NCBI RefSeq assembly: GCF_900292015.1
Contig: NZ_LR130759.1
Span: forward strand, 496,001 to 560,000
Source of the DNA: Mycobacterium basiliense
GTDB lineage: Bacteria; Actinomycetota; Actinomycetes; Mycobacteriales; Mycobacteriaceae
Reading direction: 5' to 3'
Length of the DNA stretch: 64,000 nucleotides
Shown: one piece after another, positions 25,862 to 32,371 of the stretch
Position numbering within the stretch: the stretch's first letter is position 1
Layout: every line of letters begins with the position of its first letter
Program-made: the position numbers and the translations under genes
The notes under the pieces: generated by a model
What the model saw: only the letters and a program-made list of their open reading frames with translations
Told to the model about the DNA's origin: nothing
Databases searched by the model: none

Positions 25862-26041
25862 TTAGTCGTGGTATTGGCGTAGGGCGGCTGCGGCCTGTTC
25901 TTTGGTCGCCTTGCGGGGGCGGTCCAGGCCGCGTGATCGGCGCATTGCGGCGGCGGCCCGTTCCATCGGGTCGGCGGGTTCTTCGGGTGGCCGCACGCGG
26001 GCCAGGAGGGTGTCGAACTCGTCGGCGGGCATGTCGCGCAA
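25862..26041 (-). CDS. small acidic/basic element protein
   Basis: A short frame that ends at 25862 with a coherent protein-like sequence (MPADEFDTLLARVRPPEEP, MERAAAAMRRSRGLDRP). The start is uncertain: no ATG or GTG lies at the natural N-terminus. ATA at 26077 overlaps the stop of the HTH gene, while TTG 26041 or ATG 26032 would give 59 or 56 residues. An original ATG mutated to ATA is possible. Confidence 0.45.
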   Translation of the reverse strand: MRDMPADEFDTLLARVRPPEEPADPMERAAAAMRRSRGLDRPRKATKEQAAAALRQYHD

Positions 26042-26073
26042 CTGCTGCTCGACGTGTGGGTCTAGTTGTTCAG

Positions 26074-26454
26074 CTATTTCTGTTGTCTCTCAGCATCTTT
26101 CATGTATTCGCGGACGGTGCGGGTCTGGAACCACAGGCGGCCGCCGAGGTGCTTGCCGTCGAGGTCGGCGGCGTGGCGCTGGACCTTGCGGGGGTGCCAG
26201 CCGAGCATCCGCGCGGCTTCCTTGGTTCCGATCCACTCACCCGAGTTTGTTGCATCACCCGGCGACACGTGTCGCGTGCGCGACACGTCGGCCATCACGT
26301 CGGCCATTGGGCAGCGGTGGATCGTTTCGAGGCGGGACAGCAGCGCCGTAATCGACGGTGGCACAGGGCGGCCCATGATGGCGCGGCGGTCGCGGAACTC
26401 GCCGAGCCCGTAGAGGGCGGCGCGGATCTCGTCGGGTGACAGTTCGGCGGTCAC
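26074..26454 (-). CDS. excisionase-like helix-turn-helix protein
   Basis: A 126-residue protein. The C-terminal part (EWIGTKEAARMLGWHPRKVQ) is a MerR/Xis-type winged helix-turn-helix, followed by the wing GGRLWFQTRTVREYM. Recombination directionality factors of tyrosine-integrase elements look like this, so it probably promotes excision and may bend att DNA or act as a repressor. The GTG start overlaps the stop of the upstream gene (GTGA), which indicates translational coupling. Confidence 0.7.
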   Translation of the reverse strand: MTAELSPDEIRAALYGLGEFRDRRAIMGRPVPPSITALLSRLETIHRCPMADVMADVSRTRHVSPGDATNSGEWIGTKEAARMLGWHPRKVQRHAADLDGKHLGGRLWFQTRTVREYMKDAERQQK

Positions 26455-26831
26455 TGGTCGATTGGCTTTCTGCTGCGCCCGGCGGGCGCCTGGGCGAAGG
26501 CGTAGCGGGCGGTGTCGGTGTTGGCGGCCAGCTCGGGCCAGCGGCGCCGCCAACGCGCGGCCCCGTGACCGGATACGTCGACATATGTCGAAACACGTTG
26601 CGGCTGTTGGCAATGCGGTGTAATCACCGCTTCTTCGGCGGGTGTCGGCGGCCTGCGGAAGCAGGCGACGCCCAGCCAGCGGGCGCGGTCGATGTCGCGG
26701 CGCTGCTGCAGGTGCTCGACTCGACTACTGCGGTCGATGAGGCCGACGACACCGGAGTGGGCGAGGTGTCGCGCGGTGGCCTGGGTGGGCGTCTCCGCGG
26801 CGGGCTCGGGGTTGGCGGCGTCGTTGGTCAT
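26451..26831 (-). CDS. 126-residue element protein, unknown
   Basis: It begins with an Asn/Pro/Glu-rich stretch and contains a central DRARWLGVACFRRPPTP region with Trp and Cys, then a basic RWRRRWPELAANTD segment. No known domain is visible. It is coupled to both neighbours by overlapping start and stop codons (ATGA at 26828-26831, GTGA at 26451-26454). Confidence 0.6.
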   Translation of the reverse strand: MTNDAANPEPAAETPTQATARHLAHSGVVGLIDRSSRVEHLQQRRDIDRARWLGVACFRRPPTPAEEAVITPHCQQPQRVSTYVDVSGHGAARWRRRWPELAANTDTARYAFAQAPAGRSRKPIDQ

Positions 26832-27133
26832 GCGGAAGTCTCCGATGCGTTAGAGCGGCTCTCAGCGGCAGGCCGGGGGTGGTCGCGCCAGCAGGACAGT
26901 CGGCCCGTGCGCACGTAGTACGTGGCCCGGCGGTTTCCGTCGGACAGGGTGACGCGCGGGCCGCCTCCCCCGGCACGGCGGCCGCCGCTGGGGTGCTGCA
27001 CTTTGAGGATGCGGCCGCGCCAAGTGCGGCGGCCGCCGTGCGTCAGCCGATCAAGGGACCGCACCCGGCCGCGGTTACTGCGCTGGTACGGCCAGCCGCC
27101 TGGCAGCGGCTCCCACAGTTCGACCCCGGTCAT
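26828..27133 (-). CDS. NUMOD4-like (HNH-associated) small protein
   Basis: About 101 residues with a NUMOD4-like DNA-binding motif: ELWEPLPGGWPYQRSNRGRV followed by RSLDR, and later GRILKVQHPSGG and PRVTLSDGNRRATYYV. In full-length homing enzymes this motif precedes an HNH nuclease; here the HNH part is absent and the C-terminus is basic and Ser-rich. It is thus a stand-alone DNA-binding remnant or regulator. The ATG at 27133 overlaps the preceding stop; a start at 27178 would add 15 residues. Confidence 0.65.
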   Translation of the reverse strand: MTGVELWEPLPGGWPYQRSNRGRVRSLDRLTHGGRRTWRGRILKVQHPSGGRRAGGGGPRVTLSDGNRRATYYVRTGRLSCWRDHPRPAAESRSNASETSA

Positions 27134-27306
27134 CGGGGGGCCACCGCAGCGGCGTGCAGTGTTTGGTGGGCGTGCCACGTGCAGGCGACGCCAGGACGGG
27201 CCACCGGCGATTGGCAGACGGAGCCGTTGAGGCGTGTGCGTCCGCAGCGGGGCTGCTGGGGGCCGCCGGGTTCCGTCGGTGTTGGGTCGCGCCGGGTGGT
27301 GCTCAT
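27130..27306 (-). CDS. small zinc-motif protein (Cys/His, HGGxP-like)
   Basis: A 58-residue protein and first gene of the leftward run. It carries RCGRTRLNGSVCQSPVARPG followed by ACTWHAH, matching the small phage motif Cys-x(n)-Gly-x-x-Cys-x(n)-Cys-x-x-His that probably binds one zinc. It has a strong ribosome site (GAGAGGAAC) seven bases upstream of the ATG. The frame is open upstream, but that part lies in the operator region. It probably binds nucleic acid. Confidence 0.6.
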   Translation of the reverse strand: MSTTRRDPTPTEPGGPQQPRCGRTRLNGSVCQSPVARPGVACTWHAHQTLHAAAVAPR

Positions 27307-27383
27307 GCGTTCCTCTCGGTCGGGGACTTGTTTGCTGGCTGGGCTGGTCGTTACGCGGGCAGGGGCCGCTGTCTGCCGTCGGG

Positions 27384-27543
27384 GTGCCAGTCGCGACAAG
27401 GTGTCAGGCAGACGGTCATACATGGCGCGAGTGTCGCGAGTGGCGCAACTGGGCTTGAAGTGCAGTAATGACCTAGATGTTGCAATTAGACGTGCCAGTC
27501 GCGACATGTCTGTGTATTTGGCGCGAGTGGTGGCACGACTGGG
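27384..27543. promoter_or_regulatory. cluster of operator-like repeats upstream of the leftward operon
   Basis: GTGCCAGTCGCGACA occurs perfectly twice (27384-27398, 27492-27506). Its 12-base core CCAGTCGCGACA recurs inverted with one mismatch at 27432-27443, and weaker inverted copies lie near 27441-27454 and 27529-27541. TGGCGCGAGTG also occurs twice (27423-27433, 27519-27529). A repressor binding several such sites would control the leftward genes that begin at 27306. Confidence 0.7.
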
Positions 27544-27780
27544 TTGCTGACTCACGCGGTGGCCCCCGTTTCGGGTGCGGCCGGAAGCGACCACAGTGTG
27601 CGCGACGGCATCTCGCGGGTTCGCTGCACGGCTACGTCCAGCTTCGGGGCGCACCGTTGGATCATTCGCAGCGAGGAGCCGAATTCGGCGCCCGCCGCGA
27701 ATACGTCGGTGCTCGTCGATTCGCCGTGCAGGGTGAGGTAGCCCTTCAACCATTTCTGTCACCGCTCGACGCCGGACTCT
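27544..27780. other. region between operators and integrase, no supported gene
   Basis: Frames here are open in several directions but lack a ribosome site, domain or typical codon pattern. The plus-strand frame of the integrase is interrupted by TAG at 27739. The missing N-terminal arm-binding part of the integrase and a repressor gene would be expected here, so a deletion is likely. Confidence 0.5.
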
Positions 27781-28587
27781 GTGCGGGTGGCTGATCTGAT
27801 CGCCGGGGGCACCAAAACGGCCAAGGGCCGCACACGGCGGCCGTGGGGCGCGATCGCGGTCAACAAGTTCGTTCAATCGGTCGCGATGGTGTTGGCCGAC
27901 GCGCAGCGCCAGGGCCTCGTTGCCCGCAACGCCGCCGAGCACGTCGACCCGGTTGCCGCCGGACACAAAACCGTCGACACCTACACGGAGGCCGAAGTGC
28001 AGACGCTTCTCCGGTCGCTCGTTAACGACCGGCTCGGGCACGCGTGGGAGTTGGCGTTGTGCGGGCTGCGGCGCGGTGAGATCGCGGGACTCCGGTGGTC
28101 CGAGGTCGACCTCGACGGCCGAACGCTGTCGATCGCCAATAACCGGGTCGACGCGGGCGGCAAGGCGGTCGAGAACGATCCGAAGTCGGCGATGTCGAGG
28201 CGCACCCTGCCGCTGCCCGACCGTCTAGTGACTGTGCTGCGGGCCGCGAGAGCCCGCCAGGCCGCCGAACGGCTGGCGGTCGGCTCGTCGTACCGATCAG
28301 GCGCCTACGTCGTCAGCAACGAGGTGGGCGACCCGTATCACCCGCAGGTGTTGTCGCGGTACTGGCAAGACGCGGTCAAGGCCGCCGGGCTGCGGCCGAT
28401 CAAACTGCACGCCGCGCGGCACACCGCGGCCACCGCGATGCACCTGCAGGGCATCCCAGTGGCAGTGATCGCGGCGTGGATTGGTCATAAGGACGCCAGC
28501 CTGACGATGCGGCTGTATGCCCACTCGCAGGACGATGCGTTGAAGGCTGCGGGGGCGACTTTCGATCGAGTTGTGATACGCACGTGA
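27781..28587 (+). CDS. tyrosine integrase, N-terminally truncated
   Basis: A 268-residue site-specific recombinase. The catalytic set is complete: Arg97 in CGLRRGE, Lys135, HAAR with His210 and Arg213, GHK with His236, and Tyr246 in LYAHS. The C-terminal end is 51 bases from the tRNA. Full-length relatives have about 370-400 residues. Here the arm-binding domain and the first half of the core-binding domain are absent, because the frame meets a TAG at 27739 and GTG 27781 is the first start. The enzyme may bind and cut core sites poorly, so the element could be locked in place. It is the only rightward gene at this end. Confidence 0.75.
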   Translation: MRVADLIAGGTKTAKGRTRRPWGAIAVNKFVQSVAMVLADAQRQGLVARNAAEHVDPVAAGHKTVDTYTEAEVQTLLRSLVNDRLGHAWELALCGLRRGEIAGLRWSEVDLDGRTLSIANNRVDAGGKAVENDPKSAMSRRTLPLPDRLVTVLRAARARQAAERLAVGSSYRSGAYVVSNEVGDPYHPQVLSRYWQDAVKAAGLRPIKLHAARHTAATAMHLQGIPVAVIAAWIGHKDASLTMRLYAHSQDDALKAAGATFDRVVIRT

Positions 28588-28594
28588 TACTGAG
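28566..28594 (+). promoter_or_regulatory. right 29-bp repeat with paired GTGATAC
   Basis: Near-identical to 21614-21642 (two mismatches), with GTGATAC at 28573 and 28584. It lies over the integrase stop codon and 45 bases inside the right att core. This is a candidate arm-type binding site for integrase; the coding overlap leaves the alternative of a duplicated gene end. Confidence 0.6.
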
Positions 28595-28638
28595 CGCTCA
28601 GCCGCCGACGTGCGAATGGTGTTGCTGCAGGTGAGGTA

Positions 28639-28712
28639 TGGAGCCGATGACGGGAATCGAACCCGCGTATTCAGCTTGGGAAGCTGATGTTCTGCCATTG
28701 AACTACATCGGC
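28639..28712 (-). tRNA. tRNA-Gly (anticodon CCC), element attachment site
   Basis: A 74-base tRNA read on the minus strand. The acceptor stem pairs GCCGATG with CATCGGC, the D arm is GTTCAATGGCAGAAC, the anticodon stem is TCAGC/GCTGA with loop TTCCCAA (anticodon CCC), and the T arm is CGGG-TTCGATT-CCCG. CCA is encoded. The part from the anticodon loop to the 3' end is repeated at 21446-21490, so this is the integration target. The 3' half seen here came in with the element and restores a functional tRNA. Confidence 0.93.
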
Positions 28713-28767
28713 GCGGTTGCTCCGAAAGGCTAGCACCCAGCGCGTGGGCCGTTCAGCCGGAACCGGG

Positions 28768-29508
28768 TCATTCCATCACTCCCAGGCTGTAGAGGAGCAG
28801 GAACCCGGCAAAGAACATCACCGCCATCCATGGCCGCTCGTCCACCTCGTGTGCTTCGACGAGCAGTTCCTCGACGACCAGCCACAGCAGTGCGGCCGCG
28901 GCGAAGGCCAAGACCAGGGTCACCACGGCGCTTCCGGCTCCGGCGAGCACCACTGCACCCAGCACGGCCCCTACCGCGGTAGCCAGGCTGACTCCGCTGG
29001 TGATCAGTGCGGCCCGGACCTTGGGGATGCCGGAGCCCGCGAGGCGCAGTGCTACTGCCAGGCCCAGGAACAGAACCTCAACCGTCAGAGCGATGGTGAT
29101 GATGACCGCGGTGCGGTTGGATACCGTCGCGCCGGTCGCGACCAGCAGCCCGTCGATGAAGAGGTCAACGGCGACCACCGCCAGGAACCCGAGGGGCAGC
29201 TGCCCCCCGGCGGCCGTCTCGGCGTGATCGTGCTCGTCGCCTTCGCCGTGGTCCCCATGGTCTTCGAATTGACGAAACCAGACCAATACCGCAACCCCCG
29301 CACTAAAGCCAACCACGATCAGCCACAGCGGACCTCGCGCGCGCAGATCGGGCAGCACCTCTCCGGCCACGGCGGCCATCACGACACCGGCGGCGAAATG
29401 TTGCACGCCGCTGACTAGTGCCGCTGACGGCTTACGCACCAGCGCGATGACACCGCCGATGATTCCGGCAAGGACGGGGAAGGCGACCAACGAAGTGGCC
29501 GTGGTCAC
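28768..29508 (-). CDS. ZIP-family metal transporter
   Basis: About 246 residues with seven or eight hydrophobic helices. A cytoplasmic-loop-like His/Asp/Glu-rich stretch (EDHGDHGEGDEHDHAE) follows helix 3, which is typical of ZIP zinc/iron importers. Family residues in helices 4 and 5 (DLFIDGLLVATG, TVEVLFLGLAVAL) would form the binuclear metal site, although the classical HN and HE pairs are replaced here by Asp and Glu. The GTG at 29508 is favoured because homology starts there; the frame is open far upstream. It begins 27 bases after the tRNA-side gap and is not part of the element. Confidence 0.78.
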   Translation of the reverse strand: MTTATSLVAFPVLAGIIGGVIALVRKPSAALVSGVQHFAAGVVMAAVAGEVLPDLRARGPLWLIVVGFSAGVAVLVWFRQFEDHGDHGEGDEHDHAETAAGGQLPLGFLAVVAVDLFIDGLLVATGATVSNRTAVIITIALTVEVLFLGLAVALRLAGSGIPKVRAALITSGVSLATAVGAVLGAVVLAGAGSAVVTLVLAFAAAALLWLVVEELLVEAHEVDERPWMAVMFFAGFLLLYSLGVME

Positions 29509-29674
29509 GCTGCTGATGTCAACCTCCCGGGTTGGGTCGAACTTCTTGGCGCGTTGTTTGAACCCGCCTGAACCTGCTTGAACATAGCCTCGTTTGGCGA
29601 CCAGCGGGGTGACGCGACCCGATAGACAAGAATCGGATAGCGAAACACTCAAACGTCCAGGAGACCGATCAATC

Positions 29675-30100
29675 GTGTACATCGTTCCGACGCCCCAAGC
29701 GGCAGAGGCGATGCTGAGCCGAATGCCGCCCGGCCCGTTGGTGGTGTTGACCTTTTCCGCCTTCACGACGTCGCCGAGTGTTCGGCCACACCGGAACTTT
29801 CACCCGCCACCCCGGTCAGTGGTCGCGAACTCTTCGATCGCTACGCCGCTGGCATGGAACCGGTGGCGGCCAAGGTTGGCGCCGAGCGCGGCTTCGTGGC
29901 CGGCGGTCGATCCTGCTTGATCGGACCCCGAGGAGCGCTGGGATGTTATTCAGTTTGTGCGGTATCCCTCCATCGAGGCTTTTCGTTGCGTTGCTGGCCA
30001 GTGCCGACGTGCAGGCCGCTCTTCCGCACGGTTCGCGATGCTGGAGGACCCCCGGGTGATACCCATGATCGAACGCCCGCACTGGAAATGCCCGCATTAG
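29675..30100 (+). pseudogene. decayed DUF1330-like gene, at least three frameshifts
   Basis: A GTG at 29675 with a ribosome site opens VYIVPTPQAAEAMLSRMPPG. Continuation requires frame changes near 29755 (to LFRLHDVAE), near 29935 (to ERWDVIQFVRYPSIEAF), near 29985 (to VALLASADVQAALPH) and near 30030 (to RFAMLEDPRVIPMIERP), ending at TAG 30098-30100. The assembled sequence looks like a DUF1330 ferredoxin-like protein. With several frameshifts it cannot be translated as one chain. It lies directly upstream of pcp. Confidence 0.7.
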
Positions 30101-30111
30101 AAGGGAGCGTC

Positions 30112-30780
30112 ATGCCGAAGGTATTGGTCACTGGTTTCGGACCGTACGGCAACACACCCGTCAACCCCGCACAGTTCACCGCCGAGGCCGTGGATGGTTG
30201 CACCATCGCCGGTGCGACGGTGGTCTCGCGGATAATGCCCAACACCTACTTCCATTCGGTGGCGGCCGCCCAGCAGGCCATCGCCGAGGTCGGCCCGGAT
30301 GTGGTGATCATGTTGGGCGAATATCCGGGACGGAGCATGCTCACCGTGGAGCGGATCGCGCAAAACGTCAACGACTGCGGACGGTACGGCCTCGCCGACG
30401 GCGACGGGACGGTTCTGGTCGGTGAGCCCACGGATCCCGCCGGCCCGGTGGCCTACCACGCGACCGTACCGATTCACGCGATGGTGCTGGCCATGCGCAA
30501 GGCCGGTGTACCGGCCGATGTCTCGGACGCCGCGGGCACCTATGTCTGCAACCACCTGATGTATGGCGTGCTGCACCACATCGCGCGGCACAAGCTGCCC
30601 ATTCGCGCCGGCTGGATCCATCTGCCATGCCTGCCCAGCATTGCCGCGCTAGATCGCAACCTGGGCGTGCCGAGCATGTCGGTGGAAACCGCGGTAGTGG
30701 GATTAAGGGCCGGCATCGAAGTTGCCGTACAGCAAGAGGCCGATATCAGCGAACCGGTCTTGTCCCGATTGCAGATCTGA
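30112..30780 (+). CDS. pcp: pyrrolidone-carboxylate peptidase
   Basis: A 222-residue cysteine peptidase of family C15, equal in length to Rv0319. The catalytic triad is visible: Glu80 (SMLTVERIAQN), Cys146 (GTYVCNHLMY) and His170 (WIHLPCLP). It removes N-terminal pyroglutamate from peptides in the cytosol and may recycle cell-wall or secreted peptides. The ATG at 30112 follows a GAAGGGA ribosome site. The upstream DUF1330-like pseudogene ends 11 bases before it. Confidence 0.93.
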   Translation: MPKVLVTGFGPYGNTPVNPAQFTAEAVDGCTIAGATVVSRIMPNTYFHSVAAAQQAIAEVGPDVVIMLGEYPGRSMLTVERIAQNVNDCGRYGLADGDGTVLVGEPTDPAGPVAYHATVPIHAMVLAMRKAGVPADVSDAAGTYVCNHLMYGVLHHIARHKLPIRAGWIHLPCLPSIAALDRNLGVPSMSVETAVVGLRAGIEVAVQQEADISEPVLSRLQI

Positions 30781-30976
30781 GGCACCCGTCTTTTGGTCGC
30801 ACCGCCATTACTTGACGGCCGACCCGACAAACCCCCTCCTGACCTGCCTAGATAGTGCACACCAGGGCCGGTCGGTATTACCAGCCGCGGGAGCGCGGAA
30901 CCCGTGATCCGCGGCATAGCATTTTCACAAAATGGGGGTGTTTATTATTTCGTTATCATGTCGTAATCTGCTACCC

Positions 30977-31636
30977 GTGGGTCGGCACGAGTTAGCTAGG
31001 AAACGGCGAAAGCCGTCGGTATTGCTGGCTGCCGTCATTGCCCCCGCCGCCGCCTTCTTCGCGGGGGCCGGAGATGTCGCACTCGCCACCGACCGCGATG
31101 CCGCCGGGCCCGCGGTCGAGGACGGGCCCTGTTGCGTGGAGATCGTGTCCGCAGCGCCCATCGAAGTGTCGTCGCAAACCATGAGCGGCGCTGTCGGGAG
31201 GGGATTCGCGGCCCGCCAGTTTGCCTCCGCATCAAGGTTGCGAGTGCAGCCCCGATTCTTGCCCGCGGGGGTGGCCCCGGAACGGGGCCTACAAGTCAAG
31301 ACGATCTTGGTGGCGCGCAGCATCAGCGCGGCTTTCCCCGAGATTCATGAAATCGGCGGAGTGCGAGCCGACGCGCTGCCATGGCATCCCAACGGTCTGG
31401 CGCTGGATGTGATGATTCCCAACCCCGGCAGTGCCGAGGGCATCGAGCTGGGCAACGAGATTGTCGCGTATATGCTGCGGAACTCGGCTCGGTTTGGGAT
31501 GCAAGACGCCATCTGGCGCGGCGTCTATTACACGCCGACCAGCGCGCGCCGCAGCGGGGCCGGCCACTACGACCACGTCCACATCACCACGACCGGGGGC
31601 GGCTACCCCACCGGCGGGGAAATGTACCTGCGCTGA
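30977..31636 (+). CDS. secreted M15-like/ARB-fold protein, Rv0320 type
   Basis: A 219-residue exported protein, close to Rv0320. The GTG at 30977 gives a basic start (ARKRRKP) and a hydrophobic signal core with Ala-x-Ala-like cut after VALA. The C-terminal half has metal-ligand-like pieces [15 protein letters not shown] and [10 protein letters not shown], as in peptidoglycan-cleaving peptidases of the M15/VanY-like clan. The gene probably acts in the envelope; catalytic activity has to be assumed. It is preceded by an AT-rich stretch (30935-30965). Confidence 0.78.
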   Translation: MGRHELARKRRKPSVLLAAVIAPAAAFFAGAGDVALATDRDAAGPAVEDGPCCVEIVSAAPIEVSSQTMSGAVGRGFAARQFASASRLRVQPRFLPAGVAPERGLQVKTILVARSISAAFPEIHEIGGVRADALPWHPNGLALDVMIPNPGSAEGIELGNEIVAYMLRNSARFGMQDAIWRGVYYTPTSARRSGAGHYDHVHITTTGGGYPTGGEMYLR

Positions 31637-31680
31637 CCCGGCGCAGCACGCCACGAACCAGCAGCAGCTACGCTCGTCGG

Positions 31681-32253
31681 GTGCTGCTCTCTGATCGTGA
31701 CCTCAGAGCCGAAATATCCGCCGGGCGGGTGGGCATCGATCCCTTCGACGACAGCCTGGTTCAGCCGTCCAGCGTCGATGTGCGACTGGACTGCATGTTC
31801 CGGGTCTTCAACAACACCCGATACACCCACATTGACCCCGCGCAGCAGCAGGACGAGCTGACCAGCCTGGTGGAGCCGACCAAGGGTGAACCGTTTGTGC
31901 TGCACCCGGGTGAGTTCGTGCTCGGCTCGACGCTGGAGATCTGCACCTTGCCCGACGATCTCGCGGGACGTCTGGAAGGCAAATCCTCGCTGGGTCGGCT
32001 GGGATTGCTAACCCACTCCACGGCCGGTTTCATCGATCCCGGATTTAGCGGTCACATCACCTTGGAGCTGTCCAACGTCGCCAACCTACCGATCACCCTG
32101 TGGCCGGGCATGAAGATCGGCCAACTGTGCATCTTTCGATTGACCAGTCCGACGCAGCACCCTTACGGCAGTTCGGGAGTAGGGTCGAAATACCAGGGTC
32201 AGCGGGGGCCCACACCGTCTCGGTCATACCTGAATTTCATACGGTCCACATAG
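31681..32253 (+). CDS. dcd: dCTP deaminase (dUMP-forming)
   Basis: A 190-residue trimeric nucleotide enzyme, equal to Rv0321. Conserved blocks are [11 protein letters not shown] at the N-terminus, [11 protein letters not shown] (about residues 99-109) and [18 protein letters not shown] (about residues 110-129). M. tuberculosis Dcd converts dCTP directly to dUMP. The GTG at 31681 puts the conserved LLSDRD at position 2. The gene follows Rv0320 type with a 44-base gap. Confidence 0.93.
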   Translation: MLLSDRDLRAEISAGRVGIDPFDDSLVQPSSVDVRLDCMFRVFNNTRYTHIDPAQQQDELTSLVEPTKGEPFVLHPGEFVLGSTLEICTLPDDLAGRLEGKSSLGRLGLLTHSTAGFIDPGFSGHITLELSNVANLPITLWPGMKIGQLCIFRLTSPTQHPYGSSGVGSKYQGQRGPTPSRSYLNFIRST

Positions 32254-32371
32254 CTGGGGATTGTGGTGCGGCCGAGCTTCGGCGGCGAGAATAGATAGTC
32301 ATTGGGATCTGGCGATCCGCGCTGTGTTCTCCTCCGCATCGACCGTGGGTTGCAAGGCCTTGGGAGGGGTT

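Larger units (their letters stand above)
21446..28712. mobile_element. tRNA-Gly-integrated satellite-like element with restriction-modification cargo
   Basis: The element is bounded by a 45-base direct repeat: an intact tRNA-Gly 3' portion at 28639-28683 and a degenerate copy at 21446-21490 with three mismatches. It holds a tyrosine integrase next to the tRNA, then a leftward run of small genes: Zn-motif protein, NUMOD4-like protein, a 126-residue protein, an excisionase-like HTH protein, a short protein, a 256-residue protein, a small-terminase-like protein, a 102-residue protein, a Dam-type methyltransferase and a DpnII-like nuclease. A frameshifted Zn-motif gene lies at the far left. No portal, capsid, large terminase or lysis gene is visible. 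This fits a phage satellite or a reduced prophage, similar in scale to phiRv1 and phiRv2 but with different genes. Confidence 0.85.

Noticed and set aside
27477..27794. Plus-strand frame that could supply the missing integrase N-terminus
   Set aside because: It is in a different frame from the integrase and its sequence does not resemble an arm-binding or core-binding domain.
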